Shown piece after piece: positions 1 to 7,153 of a stretch of 23,182 nt of DNA (positions are counted from its first letter, which is position 1; every line of letters starts with the position of its first letter). The notes beneath the pieces were generated by a model. The model ran no database searches. It had not been told where the DNA came from and saw nothing but the letters and a program-made list of their open reading frames with translations. The stretch comes from a virus. The stretch covers positions 1 to 23,182 of the IMG/VR virus record IMGVR_UViG_3300030331_000665; one strand, written 5' to 3'. Both the position numbers and the translations under genes were made by a program.

Positions 1-19
1 CAAAACAAGGAGATAAATT

Positions 20-211
20 ATGAGTGATAAATACATTCAAAATGTAATTACATTAAAAAGAATTAAGAATGTAGCTACAGATATTAAAAATGATTTTTAC
101 GAGGGAAACGATAGTCATTCTCGTGCAGAATACAAAGGTGCTTGTGAAAGTTTAGATATGCTTATCAGACACTTTGAAGAAGTTATTTATGGAAAGGAGA
201 ACGTATCATGA
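20..211 (+). CDS. Hypothetical 63-residue phage protein
   Basis: A short soluble protein, charged and mostly helical in composition, with no signal peptide, membrane segment or motif I recognise. The ATG at 20 follows an AAGGAG ribosome-binding site at about 7-12 with good spacing, so the start is well supported. The gene ends in an ATGA overlap with the cell-wall hydrolase gene, suggesting coupled translation. It is the first gene in the window, so whether it belongs to a longer upstream operon cannot be seen. Function unknown. Confidence 0.7.
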   Translation: MSDKYIQNVITLKRIKNVATDIKNDFYEGNDSHSRAEYKGACESLDMLIRHFEEVIYGKENVS

Positions 212-642
212 TAGCTGAAGCAATAGTATGTCTAGCACTCAATGTATATCACGAGGCTAAGAATCAAAGTTTATCAGGACAGATAGCAGTAGCAGAAGTC
301 GTGATGAACAGAGTAGCTGATTCACGTTATCCTAACAATGTGTGTGATGTTGTTAAACAAGGATTAACATATAGATGGAATCCTGGATTTCCTATAAGAA
401 ACAAATGTCAATTCAGTTGGTACTGTGATGGCAAGAGTGATGTAGCTAAAGAAAAAGATGCATGGGAAGAAGCTCTTTCAGTAGCTAAAGGTGTCTATCA
501 TGGATATCTTGATGCTTATCTTGAGGGTGCAACACATTATCATGCTCACTATGTTAATCCTAGTTGGGCAGAAACAAAAACTTATATAACTAGAATAGAT
601 GACCACATATTTTATAGGTGGGATTTAGAGAGGAGTAAATAA
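208..642 (+). CDS. SleB-type cell-wall hydrolase (phage endolysin)
   Basis: A 144-residue protein that matches the Hydrolase_2 (SleB/CwlJ) family almost end to end. It has the N-terminal ALNVYHEA segment with the presumed catalytic Glu16, then GQIAVAEVVMNRV at about 25-36, YPNNVCDVV at 41-49 and CQFSWYCDG at 67-75. The family cleaves peptidoglycan glycan strands, so this is the likely endolysin for host lysis. No clear cleavable signal peptide is present, so export would need a holin; a holin-like gene lies far away at 20137-20370 on the other strand. It overlaps its neighbours by 4 bases (ATGA) and 1 base (TAATG). A tail-associated or other peptidoglycan-cutting role is possible. Confidence 0.88.
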   Translation: MIAEAIVCLALNVYHEAKNQSLSGQIAVAEVVMNRVADSRYPNNVCDVVKQGLTYRWNPGFPIRNKCQFSWYCDGKSDVAKEKDAWEEALSVAKGVYHGYLDAYLEGATHYHAHYVNPSWAETKTYITRIDDHIFYRWDLERSK

Positions 643-863
643 TGGCAGTAGAACGAGATCAATTAGCACAAAAATTAATAGCTGCACATCATTTAGATAA
701 GCAGATAGAATCAAATGGTGTATTAAAAGCATTTAAGGATGGTGTAGCAGATGGTTTTTTTAAAGGCATCAGAGCAACCTATCATGGGGAAACATATTAT
801 TACAACCAAGGTTATGACTTTGGTATGACTTTATATAATAGACAACAGGAGAATGACGAATGA
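642..863 (+). CDS. Small protein with RMF-like glycine/aromatic motifs
   Basis: A 73-residue protein with a strong GAGGAG ribosome-binding site just before the TAATG junction. The N-terminal half is helical and charged. The C-terminal half contains KDGVADGFFKG (about 32-42) and YYYNQGYDFGM, a layout that recalls ribosome modulation factor: a G-x-x-x-G segment, a loop, then an aromatic-x-x-G-aromatic-x-x-small motif. The Pro-Tyr pair and the Trp residues of RMF are missing, so the resemblance is weak and may be chance. The gene at 12427-12678 shows a better version. Function unknown; a small host-interaction protein is a reasonable guess. Confidence 0.6.
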   Translation: MAVERDQLAQKLIAAHHLDKQIESNGVLKAFKDGVADGFFKGIRATYHGETYYYNQGYDFGMTLYNRQQENDE

Positions 864-943
864 ATAATGAAGATTTAATTTGGTTCATACTAGGTGCTAG
901 TTCAGTAGCATTTATATTTGGATATTTTGGAGTAGGATTATGA
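860..943 (+). CDS. 27-residue single-span membrane miniprotein
   Basis: A very short ORF that starts in an ATGA overlap with the gene before it and ends in an ATGA overlap with the gene after it. An AGGAG ribosome-binding site lies 8 bases before the ATG. The product has a short acidic N-terminus (MNNEDL) followed by one hydrophobic stretch that makes up most of the protein, so it should insert in the inner membrane. The tight coupling on both sides and the good ribosome-binding site argue that it is translated. No function can be assigned; small phage membrane proteins often act in lysis timing or host interference. Confidence 0.5.
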   Translation: MNNEDLIWFILGASSVAFIFGYFGVGL

Positions 944-1095
944 AAACATATTTCGTTACAGTTAAAGAAACTGTACAAAAACAATATCTTGTGGATGCTA
1001 AAAGCAAAAAAGAAGCAGAAGAAAACTACAAAGACGGAGAAGAGGGTGATTACAAGGCTCTTGAAGAAGTTGTAGTAGAGATAGAGGAAATGTAA
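940..1095 (+). CDS. Small acidic protein, DpnD/PcfM-like
   Basis: A 51-residue product with a GGAG ribosome-binding site 7 bases before the ATG and coupling at both ends. The pattern is one beta strand (KTYFVTVKETVQKQYLVDA), an acidic helix with SKKEAEENY, then a final strand EEVVVEIEEM. This beta-alpha-beta layout resembles the small DpnD/PcfM-like proteins common in phages and mobile elements, whose function is unknown. The match is by eye only. It is cytoplasmic and strongly acidic. Confidence 0.55.
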   Translation: MKTYFVTVKETVQKQYLVDAKSKKEAEENYKDGEEGDYKALEEVVVEIEEM

Positions 1096-1262
1096 TGACC
1101 AAAACAAAAGATCAAAAAAAAGAAGATGATATGATATTATTATCTTGGGAAGACTATTCAAAAAAGTATAACACATACTCAATACTTACTTGGATAGTTT
1201 ATATAATATTATTCATTCCCATGTTAATTGCATGGATTATAGTAGAGTTTAGAAAGGATTAA
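1095..1262 (+). CDS. 55-residue single-span membrane protein
   Basis: The start codon shares one base with the upstream stop (TAATG), and GAGG lies just before it. The N-terminal 30 residues are hydrophilic and rich in Lys and Asp. Residues about 31-51 (TWIVYIILFIPMLIAWIIV) form one clear membrane helix, followed by a short basic tail. The likely topology is an N-terminal soluble domain with a C-terminal anchor. It belongs to the run of tiny accessory genes between the hydrolase and the DenV-like gene. No family recognised. Confidence 0.55.
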   Translation: MTKTKDQKKEDDMILLSWEDYSKKYNTYSILTWIVYIILFIPMLIAWIIVEFRKD

Positions 1263-1264
1263 TT

Positions 1265-1774
1265 ATGAATAGATTTATTATTGAAGAGACACCATACTTA
1301 ATATCCAAGTCACTATGCGACCAACACATAGTAAAAATGCCACTAGAAGAAACACAGATGCTTTGCACAGCCTTATGGCATCATGCACCTAAGTATGCTG
1401 AGAAGAATGACTTATACAAACCTGTACATCAGAAGCATCCTTGTACATTGTGGGCGATGGAAACACAGAGTAACTACGAGTTTGCTTGGTCATTGCTTGG
1501 ACATATGCTTTACGAATATAAAGAAAGATTTAACAGAGAACATGGATGTATGAGGCATTACAAAACTTTAGAGAAGGGTGTTGTGTACATACCAAAAGGT
1601 AAATTAACAAGACATCCTCAATGTTTTAGTGGTCATGATAGACTCAAGACAGACGAGTTTTTTCCTATTGTTGCATACAGAAATTTTTATATTGTAGACA
1701 AATCTAAGTTTGCAAGGTATAACTATACAGATAAACCACAATGGATGGATGAAAATGAACTTAAAAGAGCTTAG
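1265..1774 (+). CDS. DenV-like phage protein (possible pyrimidine-dimer glycosylase family)
   Basis: A 169-residue protein of a type I know from many marine phages, marked by CDQHIVKMPLEETQMLCTA near the N-terminus, HPCTLWA at about 59-65, and an AYRNFYIVDKSKFARY segment near the C-terminus. The segment D19-Q20-H21 followed by Glu28 matches the spacing of DQH and catalytic Glu23 in T4 endonuclease V (DenV), which repairs UV pyrimidine dimers. DenV acts through its N-terminal Thr2; here residue 2 is Asn, which usually blocks removal of Met1, so glycosylase activity is uncertain. AAAGG precedes the ATG. It overlaps the integrase start by about 26 bases. UV repair would suit a surface-ocean phage, but this is inference. 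Confidence 0.6.
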   Translation: MNRFIIEETPYLISKSLCDQHIVKMPLEETQMLCTALWHHAPKYAEKNDLYKPVHQKHPCTLWAMETQSNYEFAWSLLGHMLYEYKERFNREHGCMRHYKTLEKGVVYIPKGKLTRHPQCFSGHDRLKTDEFFPIVAYRNFYIVDKSKFARYNYTDKPQWMDENELKRA

Positions 1775-2648
1775 TGAAAAGTATTATTTGTCTAGCGACT
1801 TCAATAGTTTAGCAGACAAAACTAAAGTAGATTATCAATACTGTTGTTCAAGATTATTGGACACAGAAGTTGATGGCAATTTTATGGCAGAAATGTGTCT
1901 AACAAAACTGAACGGTGCAACAGCAAGGCGAGGCTATGAGGTGTGGCTCAACAGAGGTACATTCTCAGCTAATGCAATATGTTCTGTGGCGAGAAAGATA
2001 TATTCTTTTGCTATGGAGATGGGATACGCAGAAACAAATCCATTTTCAACTTTCAAAAGAAAGGCAACGCAAGTGAGAAAGGTTGTTTGGACAAAAGAAC
2101 AAGTCAAGCAGTTTCTTGATACTGCCTATTCTAAGTTTAGATGGAGAAACATGGGTCTAATCGTACAAATGTCCTACGAATGGTGTCAAAGAGTTGGAGA
2201 TATGCGAATGCTAGAGTTTGAAAACATAGATTTTGACAAGCAAATACTAAATTTAGAGCAATCTAAACGAAGAGCATTAGTTCATCTACCAATTAGTAAT
2301 GAGTTAACAGAAATGTTACAACAACAACACCAGGAATTTGGTTTTCAGAAATATGTTGCACCTTATCCTTACCCATTTAAAGGCTCATACAAGCCATATT
2401 CACTTACTAGGCTGTCAAAGGTAGCTAGAGATGTAATGAATGCCTCAGAGCTTCCTAAAGAGCTACGAATAGCTGATCTAAGAAGGACTGGTACTACTGA
2501 AATGGTTGAAGCAGGTGTTCCTATGGGTCAAATTATGTCTGTTACAGGTCACGCAAATCCTAGTAGTGTGAAGCCTTATATGAAAAATACTTTAGCGTCA
2601 GCAGAAAATGCTTTGACAAAAAGAAATTTATATGGTAAAAGCATTTAA
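1749..2648 (+). CDS. int: Tyrosine recombinase / phage integrase
   Basis: About 299 residues with the tyrosine recombinase fold: an N-terminal core-binding domain (about 1-105) and a C-terminal catalytic domain. Visible catalytic residues are Arg148 in WCQRVGDMR, probable Lys173 in the EQSKRR turn, Arg245 in ADLRR, His268 in VTGHAN and the nucleophile Tyr277 in VKPYMKN. The first His of the usual HxxR box is Ala242 here, a position that varies in some phage integrases. The start could be ATG 1749 or 1755; a TTG at 1710 is open too but lies deep in the upstream gene. It would join phage and host attachment sites for lysogeny. Its position before a T7-like replication module resembles integrase-bearing marine podoviruses. 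No attachment site was identified. Confidence 0.88.
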   Translation: MKMNLKELSEKYYLSSDFNSLADKTKVDYQYCCSRLLDTEVDGNFMAEMCLTKLNGATARRGYEVWLNRGTFSANAICSVARKIYSFAMEMGYAETNPFSTFKRKATQVRKVVWTKEQVKQFLDTAYSKFRWRNMGLIVQMSYEWCQRVGDMRMLEFENIDFDKQILNLEQSKRRALVHLPISNELTEMLQQQHQEFGFQKYVAPYPYPFKGSYKPYSLTRLSKVARDVMNASELPKELRIADLRRTGTTEMVEAGVPMGQIMSVTGHANPSSVKPYMKNTLASAENALTKRNLYGKSI

Positions 2649-2669
2649 CTGCCGAAGGGGAACTGATAC

Positions 2670-3440
2670 ATGAATATACAAAACATCATAGATTCTGCCC
2701 AACTAGAGGTAGGTCAAACTAAAAGAATGGACTGCCCAATCTGTAGGGGAACTAAAACATTCACCATAACAAACGCAATGGGAAAAATAATATGGAACTG
2801 TTACAAAGCATCTTGTAGAGTTTCAGGTTCAAAAACAGGAAAAGTCTCAGCAGAAACTATAGAGAGAGCCATGCTAGGAAAAACTGTCATAGACTATGAC
2901 GATTTTGTTCTACCAAGTCATGTCGTTTACGGTGGTCTGAGAACACAAATAAAAAGATTCGCTTACGAGTATGGCATTCATCCTGCAAGTGTGCCTTTAT
3001 ATTATGACGTAAGAGAGAACAGAGTAGTTTTTCCTATTCGTAAAGATCACAAGAATGTTGATGCGATTGGTCGTTCACTAGGAATGTCTCTGCCTAAATG
3101 GAAGAGATATGGTAAAAGTGATACACCATATACTTATGGTAATGGAGATGTCGCAGTAATTGTTGAGGACTGCATTAGTGCTACGGTCATAGGTAACAAC
3201 AAAGTTCGTGGGGTAGCTTTGCTAGGCACATCGTTATCTGATGCCCACAGAGAATATCTGATGCAGTTCTCAACAATAATTGTGGCTTTAGACCCTGACG
3301 CATTGTCAAAGACACTTAGTATTGCTAGTGAGTTAAGAGCATACAAGCAGAATGTAAAAGTTCTGAAGCTTATAGATGATTTAAAGTATTGCAACGAAAC
3401 TGATTTTATAAACTTAAACAAACTCATAGGAGATAGATAA
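2670..3440 (+). CDS. DNA primase with zinc finger and Toprim domain
   Basis: A 256-residue primase equivalent to the N-terminal half of T7 gp4. The zinc-binding domain has Cys22, Cys25, Cys44 and Cys49 (CPIC...CYKASC). A linker with FPIRKDHKNVDAIGRSLG follows at about 121-138, then the Toprim domain with Glu166 in VIVEDCISA and Asp208/Asp210 in VALDPDA, which should bind the catalytic metals. It makes RNA primers for lagging-strand synthesis. The helicase is a separate gene that starts on the last base of this stop codon (TAATG), so the two halves of a T7-type gp4 are split but probably made in equal amounts. A GGGG-containing ribosome-binding site precedes the ATG. Confidence 0.85.
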   Translation: MNIQNIIDSAQLEVGQTKRMDCPICRGTKTFTITNAMGKIIWNCYKASCRVSGSKTGKVSAETIERAMLGKTVIDYDDFVLPSHVVYGGLRTQIKRFAYEYGIHPASVPLYYDVRENRVVFPIRKDHKNVDAIGRSLGMSLPKWKRYGKSDTPYTYGNGDVAVIVEDCISATVIGNNKVRGVALLGTSLSDAHREYLMQFSTIIVALDPDALSKTLSIASELRAYKQNVKVLKLIDDLKYCNETDFINLNKLIGDR

Positions 3441-4663
3441 TGGAGTTATCCTTAATAAGAAGCTTAATGGACAAAGGCTTTTATGACGAGCATAAAGGTT
3501 CAAAGTGTCCAACTAGACTTTTTAGCAAAGATGTTCAGAAGATAAAGAGAACAATAGATAATGCTATGGAGTCTTACAACAGAACAGTAACACCCGAAGA
3601 GATTGAAGCGTTGTTCTTTGCACAGAATCCTTCAATCACAACTGCACAGAAAACTGCATTTAGTGGTTTGTTTGCGTCTGTCAAAAGAGAACAACCTATG
3701 GGCAAGGATATCTCACAAGAGATACTATCCAAACTCTTCAGACAAGTTATTGGCGAAGATGTAGCCAACTTAGGCTTTGAGTATGTCAACGGTTCACAGA
3801 CTTCACTAGAGCCTCTCAGAAACATATTAGAAAGCTATGGAGATGACTTTACACCTAATCTAAATGTAGAGTGGGATGACATAAGCTTGGAAGGATTATT
3901 GACTAAGAATGACTTGGAGACCAAGTGGTCTTTCAATATACCTACACTTGTATCTAGATTAGAGGGAGTGAATGGTGGACATCTTATAGAGGTGGGTGCT
4001 AGACCGAATACTGGGAAGACCTCCTTTCATGCATCACTCATCGCTAGTGAGAATGGATTTGCTAGGCAAGGTGCTTTGTGCATTGTCTTATGTAACGAAG
4101 AATCATCTTACAGAGTTGGATCAAGATATCTTACTGCAGCGACTGGTATGAATATGTTTCAGATAAAAGAGAACATGGCAAAAGCACAAGAACTATACAC
4201 ACCCGTAAAGAATAATATTAAGATAAAAGATGCGATGAACAAAGACATGAATTGGGTAGAGAGTGTATGCAAAACTTACAAGCCTGATGTAGTAGTCCTG
4301 GACATGGGAGATAAGTTTGTATCTCATGGTAGCTTCGCAAGACAAGACGAAGCACTCAAGGCTAATGCAGTTCATGCTAGGCAGATTGCTAAAGCACATG
4401 GCTGTGCGATGTTCTATATGTCTCAACTCTCTGCAGAAGCAGAGGGTAAAGTATTACTCAACCAAGCTATGATGGAAGGAAGTCGTACAGGTAAAGCTGC
4501 AGAAGCAGATGTCATGATATTGATAGCTAAGAATCCACCCGTGGAAGGCAAAGACGAAGATGATCTACAAAGACATCTCAACGTAGTTAAGAATAAAGTT
4601 ACAGGTTGGCATGGCAAGATTGTCTGCGAGTTAGATTACAAGACAGCAAGGTATCAAGCGTGA
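3440..4663 (+). CDS. Replicative DNA helicase, DnaB/T7 gp4 C-terminal type
   Basis: A 407-residue RecA-fold helicase. The first 150 or so residues form a helical N-terminal region; the motor follows with Walker A GARPNTGKTS (186-195, Lys193), the glutamate-bearing motif CNEES (Glu220), Walker B VVVLDMGD (Asp288), the sensor glutamine in MSQLS (Gln329), and a late SRTGKAAEADVMI segment typical of DnaB-like helicases. It should form a hexamer that unwinds the fork and recruits the primase encoded just upstream. It joins the primase gene by TAATG and the next gene by a 4-base GTGA overlap. Confidence 0.88.
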   Translation: MELSLIRSLMDKGFYDEHKGSKCPTRLFSKDVQKIKRTIDNAMESYNRTVTPEEIEALFFAQNPSITTAQKTAFSGLFASVKREQPMGKDISQEILSKLFRQVIGEDVANLGFEYVNGSQTSLEPLRNILESYGDDFTPNLNVEWDDISLEGLLTKNDLETKWSFNIPTLVSRLEGVNGGHLIEVGARPNTGKTSFHASLIASENGFARQGALCIVLCNEESSYRVGSRYLTAATGMNMFQIKENMAKAQELYTPVKNNIKIKDAMNKDMNWVESVCKTYKPDVVVLDMGDKFVSHGSFARQDEALKANAVHARQIAKAHGCAMFYMSQLSAEAEGKVLLNQAMMEGSRTGKAAEADVMILIAKNPPVEGKDEDDLQRHLNVVKNKVTGWHGKIVCELDYKTARYQA

Positions 4664-5103
4664 GTCAGTTTACACTATTCAAAGACTTACCTAGAGATGA
4701 AAATCCTATTGAAGATGGTGTAGTATGTATCAAGTGTGGTATCAGACAGCCTATCTCAAAGTTCTCTGTCATGAAAGCTGGAGAGATAAAAAGAACGTGT
4801 AGGTCTTGTAAGAATGGACATAGAATAATAATAGAAAAACTAAGAAGAGAAAACGAGTACCCCAAAGAAGACTATAGATGTGCAATCTGTGAAAGAACAT
4901 TAGAAGAACTTAGCAAGTATGGACAGATCAGACTAAAGAGTTGGGTGTTAGATCATTGCCATAAAACGAATACATTTCGTGGTTGGATATGTCATAAGTG
5001 TAACACGGGTCTTGGTGGGTTCTCAGATAGTTTGACCAATTTAAAAAAAGCAGTTATATATTTAACCAAGCATAAGGAGAAGTTAGATGAAACTAACGAT
5101 TGA
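4660..5103 (+). CDS. Recombination endonuclease VII (Holliday-junction resolvase, HNH-like)
   Basis: Starting at GTG 4660 the product is 147 residues. I chose this start because it forms a GTGA overlap with the helicase stop and has AAGG 7 bases before it; upstream in-frame codons lie inside the helicase gene. There are two metal-binding regions: an N-terminal CIKC...CRSC finger (Cys23, 26, 47, 50) and the endonuclease VII core with CAIC (74, 77), the active-site DHCH (Asp98-His101) and CHKCN (Cys111, Cys114, Asn115). T4 endonuclease VII resolves branched DNA before packaging and cuts mismatches. The added N-terminal finger is also seen in other phage members. A simple homing-type HNH enzyme is less likely given the full family signature. 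Confidence 0.85.
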   Translation: MSQFTLFKDLPRDENPIEDGVVCIKCGIRQPISKFSVMKAGEIKRTCRSCKNGHRIIIEKLRRENEYPKEDYRCAICERTLEELSKYGQIRLKSWVLDHCHKTNTFRGWICHKCNTGLGGFSDSLTNLKKAVIYLTKHKEKLDETND

Positions 5104-7117
5104 CGTAGAAAATACAGTAACCAAAAGAGATGATAAAATGCACCTTGATCCTTTTGAACCTACTAATAAGTTAGTCATGGTAGGTTGTCTAGAAGACAAT
5201 GGCAAAGAACATCTAATGAATATAGACGGACCTATTGTTAATTGGACTAATATCATTCAAGATTTACTAGATAGGGCAACAATACTGATTGGACACAATG
5301 TTGTCTATGATTTGATGTGGCTTTGGGAGTCTGGCTTCAAGTATGAAGGACCTATATTTGACACTATGTTAGCAGAGTATGTGTTACAGAGAGGTCTCAA
5401 AGAGCCACTATCATTAGAAGCTTGTGCAGAAAGATATGCGTTAGCTACACAGAAGCAAGATACTTTGAAGGAATACTTCGCAAAAGGTTATGGGGTAGAC
5501 GAGATACCAAGAGAGGAACTATCACAGTATCTCTCTGCAGACCTTAAAGCTACACAAGAACTATCAGATAGGCAGTACAAAAGGCTAAATAGCCAAGAGG
5601 ATGGTGGTCTTTTAGATGTAGTGATATTCACTAATCGTGTAGCATTCTGTCTTGCCAAGATATACAAAAGAGGATTCCAAGTAGACCAAGAAGCACTTAA
5701 TAAGGTACGAGAAGAGTTTAACAAAGAGAAGTCTGATATAGAAGCAAGACTACAAGAACAAGTGAGAGAGTTGATGGGAGATACACCAATCAATCTTAAT
5801 AGTCCAGAGCAAATGTCTTGGATAATCTATAGCAGAAAACCCAAAGATAAAGCTATGTGGACAAATCACTTTACAAGACACATGAAAGATCACGAGTACA
5901 GACAGACTGTAAAGAACAATACAGAGGTTCTCTATAGGACAAGAGCAGAACAATGTCATGTCTGTAAGGGTGTTGGTACTATTAGAAAGATAAAGAAGGA
6001 TGGTAAACCTTATGCTAACCCAAGTAGATGTGTTAACTGTGATGGACATGGATATCTATTCATACCAACTGAAAGAATAGCTGGACTCAAGTTTACTGCA
6101 CCTACATCTAAATGGGTGAGTGCAAATGGATTTACTGTCAACAAAGGCAATCTGTCTATACTGCAGAATACTGCGAAGTCCAAAGGTATGGATAGTGCTT
6201 ACAAGTTTCTTGCAGATATACAGAGACTATCTGCGTTAGATACCTACTTGTCTTCCTTCGTAGAGGGCATACAGACATATACAAAGCCTGATGGTAAGCT
6301 TCATGTTAGATTACTACAACATAGAACTGCGACAGGAAGATTTAGTGGAGCAGACCCTAATATGCAGAATATGCCTAGAGGGGGAACTTTCCCTGTAAAG
6401 AAAGTATTTGTATCAAGGTGGGAAGGTGGCAAGATATTAGAAGCAGATTTTGCTCAGTTAGAATTTAGAACTGCAGCTTTTCTGTCACAAGATAAAACAG
6501 CAATGAAGGAGATAGAAGATGGATTTGATGTGCATAGTTATACTGCTAGTGTTATTAGTGATGCTGGTGAGCCTACTACTCGCCAAGAAGCTAAAGCTCA
6601 TACGTTTGCACCGTTATATGGAGCAACAGGCTTTGGAAGATCGGCTGCTCAAGCTACATATTATAAACACTTCACGGAAAAGTACAAAGAGGTTGGGGTA
6701 TGGCACTCCAGATTGGCTAAAGAAGTTTTAAATACAAATAAACTACGCATACCAACGGGTAGAGAGTTTGCTTTTCCTGACGTTGAAAGGTATGGTAGTG
6801 GCAAGATTTCACACTTTACACAAGTTAAAAACTATCCTGTACAATCACTAGCTACAGCAGACATTGTGCCTTGTGTATTACTTGAGATTGAGAATAAACT
6901 AGAACAACTTAAATCTTGTATAGTAAATAGTGTACACGATAGTATTGTTATTGACGTGCACCCATTAGAGGAGCAAAGAGTATTAACTTTAATAAAAAGT
7001 ATTGACAACAACTTGAAAGATTTGATTCAATCACAATTTAATATAGAGTTTAATGTTCCATTAAAATTAGATGTTAAGTTAGGCGATAATTGGCTTGACA
7101 CAAAAGACGTAGTATGA
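5087..7117 (+). CDS. Family A DNA polymerase with DnaJ-like zinc insertion
   Basis: A 676-residue replicative polymerase. The proofreading exonuclease is at the N-terminus: Asp6 and Glu8 in IDVEN, Asn71 and Asp75 in GHNVVYD, and Tyr148/Asp152 in YLSAD. In the middle, Cys290/Cys293 (CHVCKGVG) and Cys315/Cys318 (CVNCDGHG) form a zinc module like half of the DnaJ cysteine-rich domain. The polymerase domain has motif A with Asp454 (EADFAQLEFR), motif B with Lys503 and Tyr511 (RQEAKAHTFAPLYGATGFG), and motif C with His617-Asp618 (VHDS). All catalytic residues look intact. This polymerase type was noted in marine phage HMO-2011. A strong GGAGA site precedes the ATG. The first 17 bases overlap the endonuclease VII gene. 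Confidence 0.93.
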   Translation: MKLTIDVENTVTKRDDKMHLDPFEPTNKLVMVGCLEDNGKEHLMNIDGPIVNWTNIIQDLLDRATILIGHNVVYDLMWLWESGFKYEGPIFDTMLAEYVLQRGLKEPLSLEACAERYALATQKQDTLKEYFAKGYGVDEIPREELSQYLSADLKATQELSDRQYKRLNSQEDGGLLDVVIFTNRVAFCLAKIYKRGFQVDQEALNKVREEFNKEKSDIEARLQEQVRELMGDTPINLNSPEQMSWIIYSRKPKDKAMWTNHFTRHMKDHEYRQTVKNNTEVLYRTRAEQCHVCKGVGTIRKIKKDGKPYANPSRCVNCDGHGYLFIPTERIAGLKFTAPTSKWVSANGFTVNKGNLSILQNTAKSKGMDSAYKFLADIQRLSALDTYLSSFVEGIQTYTKPDGKLHVRLLQHRTATGRFSGADPNMQNMPRGGTFPVKKVFVSRWEGGKILEADFAQLEFRTAAFLSQDKTAMKEIEDGFDVHSYTASVISDAGEPTTRQEAKAHTFAPLYGATGFGRSAAQATYYKHFTEKYKEVGVWHSRLAKEVLNTNKLRIPTGREFAFPDVERYGSGKISHFTQVKNYPVQSLATADIVPCVLLEIENKLEQLKSCIVNSVHDSIVIDVHPLEEQRVLTLIKSIDNNLKDLIQSQFNIEFNVPLKLDVKLGDNWLDTKDVV

Positions 7118-7153
7118 TAAAACTAAAAGACTTAAATAAGGAGACAAACTATC

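Noticed and set aside
769-1182. 137-codon ORF on the minus strand
   Set aside because: It lies antisense to several coupled small plus-strand genes, and its Phe/Leu/Tyr-rich product is what the reverse of AT-rich coding sequence yields.
1710-1748. TTG start for the integrase at 1710
   Set aside because: It would add 13 residues encoded deep inside the DenV-like gene; ATG codons at 1749 and 1755 fit the usual short overlap better.
6519-6731. 70-codon plus-strand ORF inside the polymerase gene
   Set aside because: It overlaps polymerase motif B in another frame and has no independent signal.
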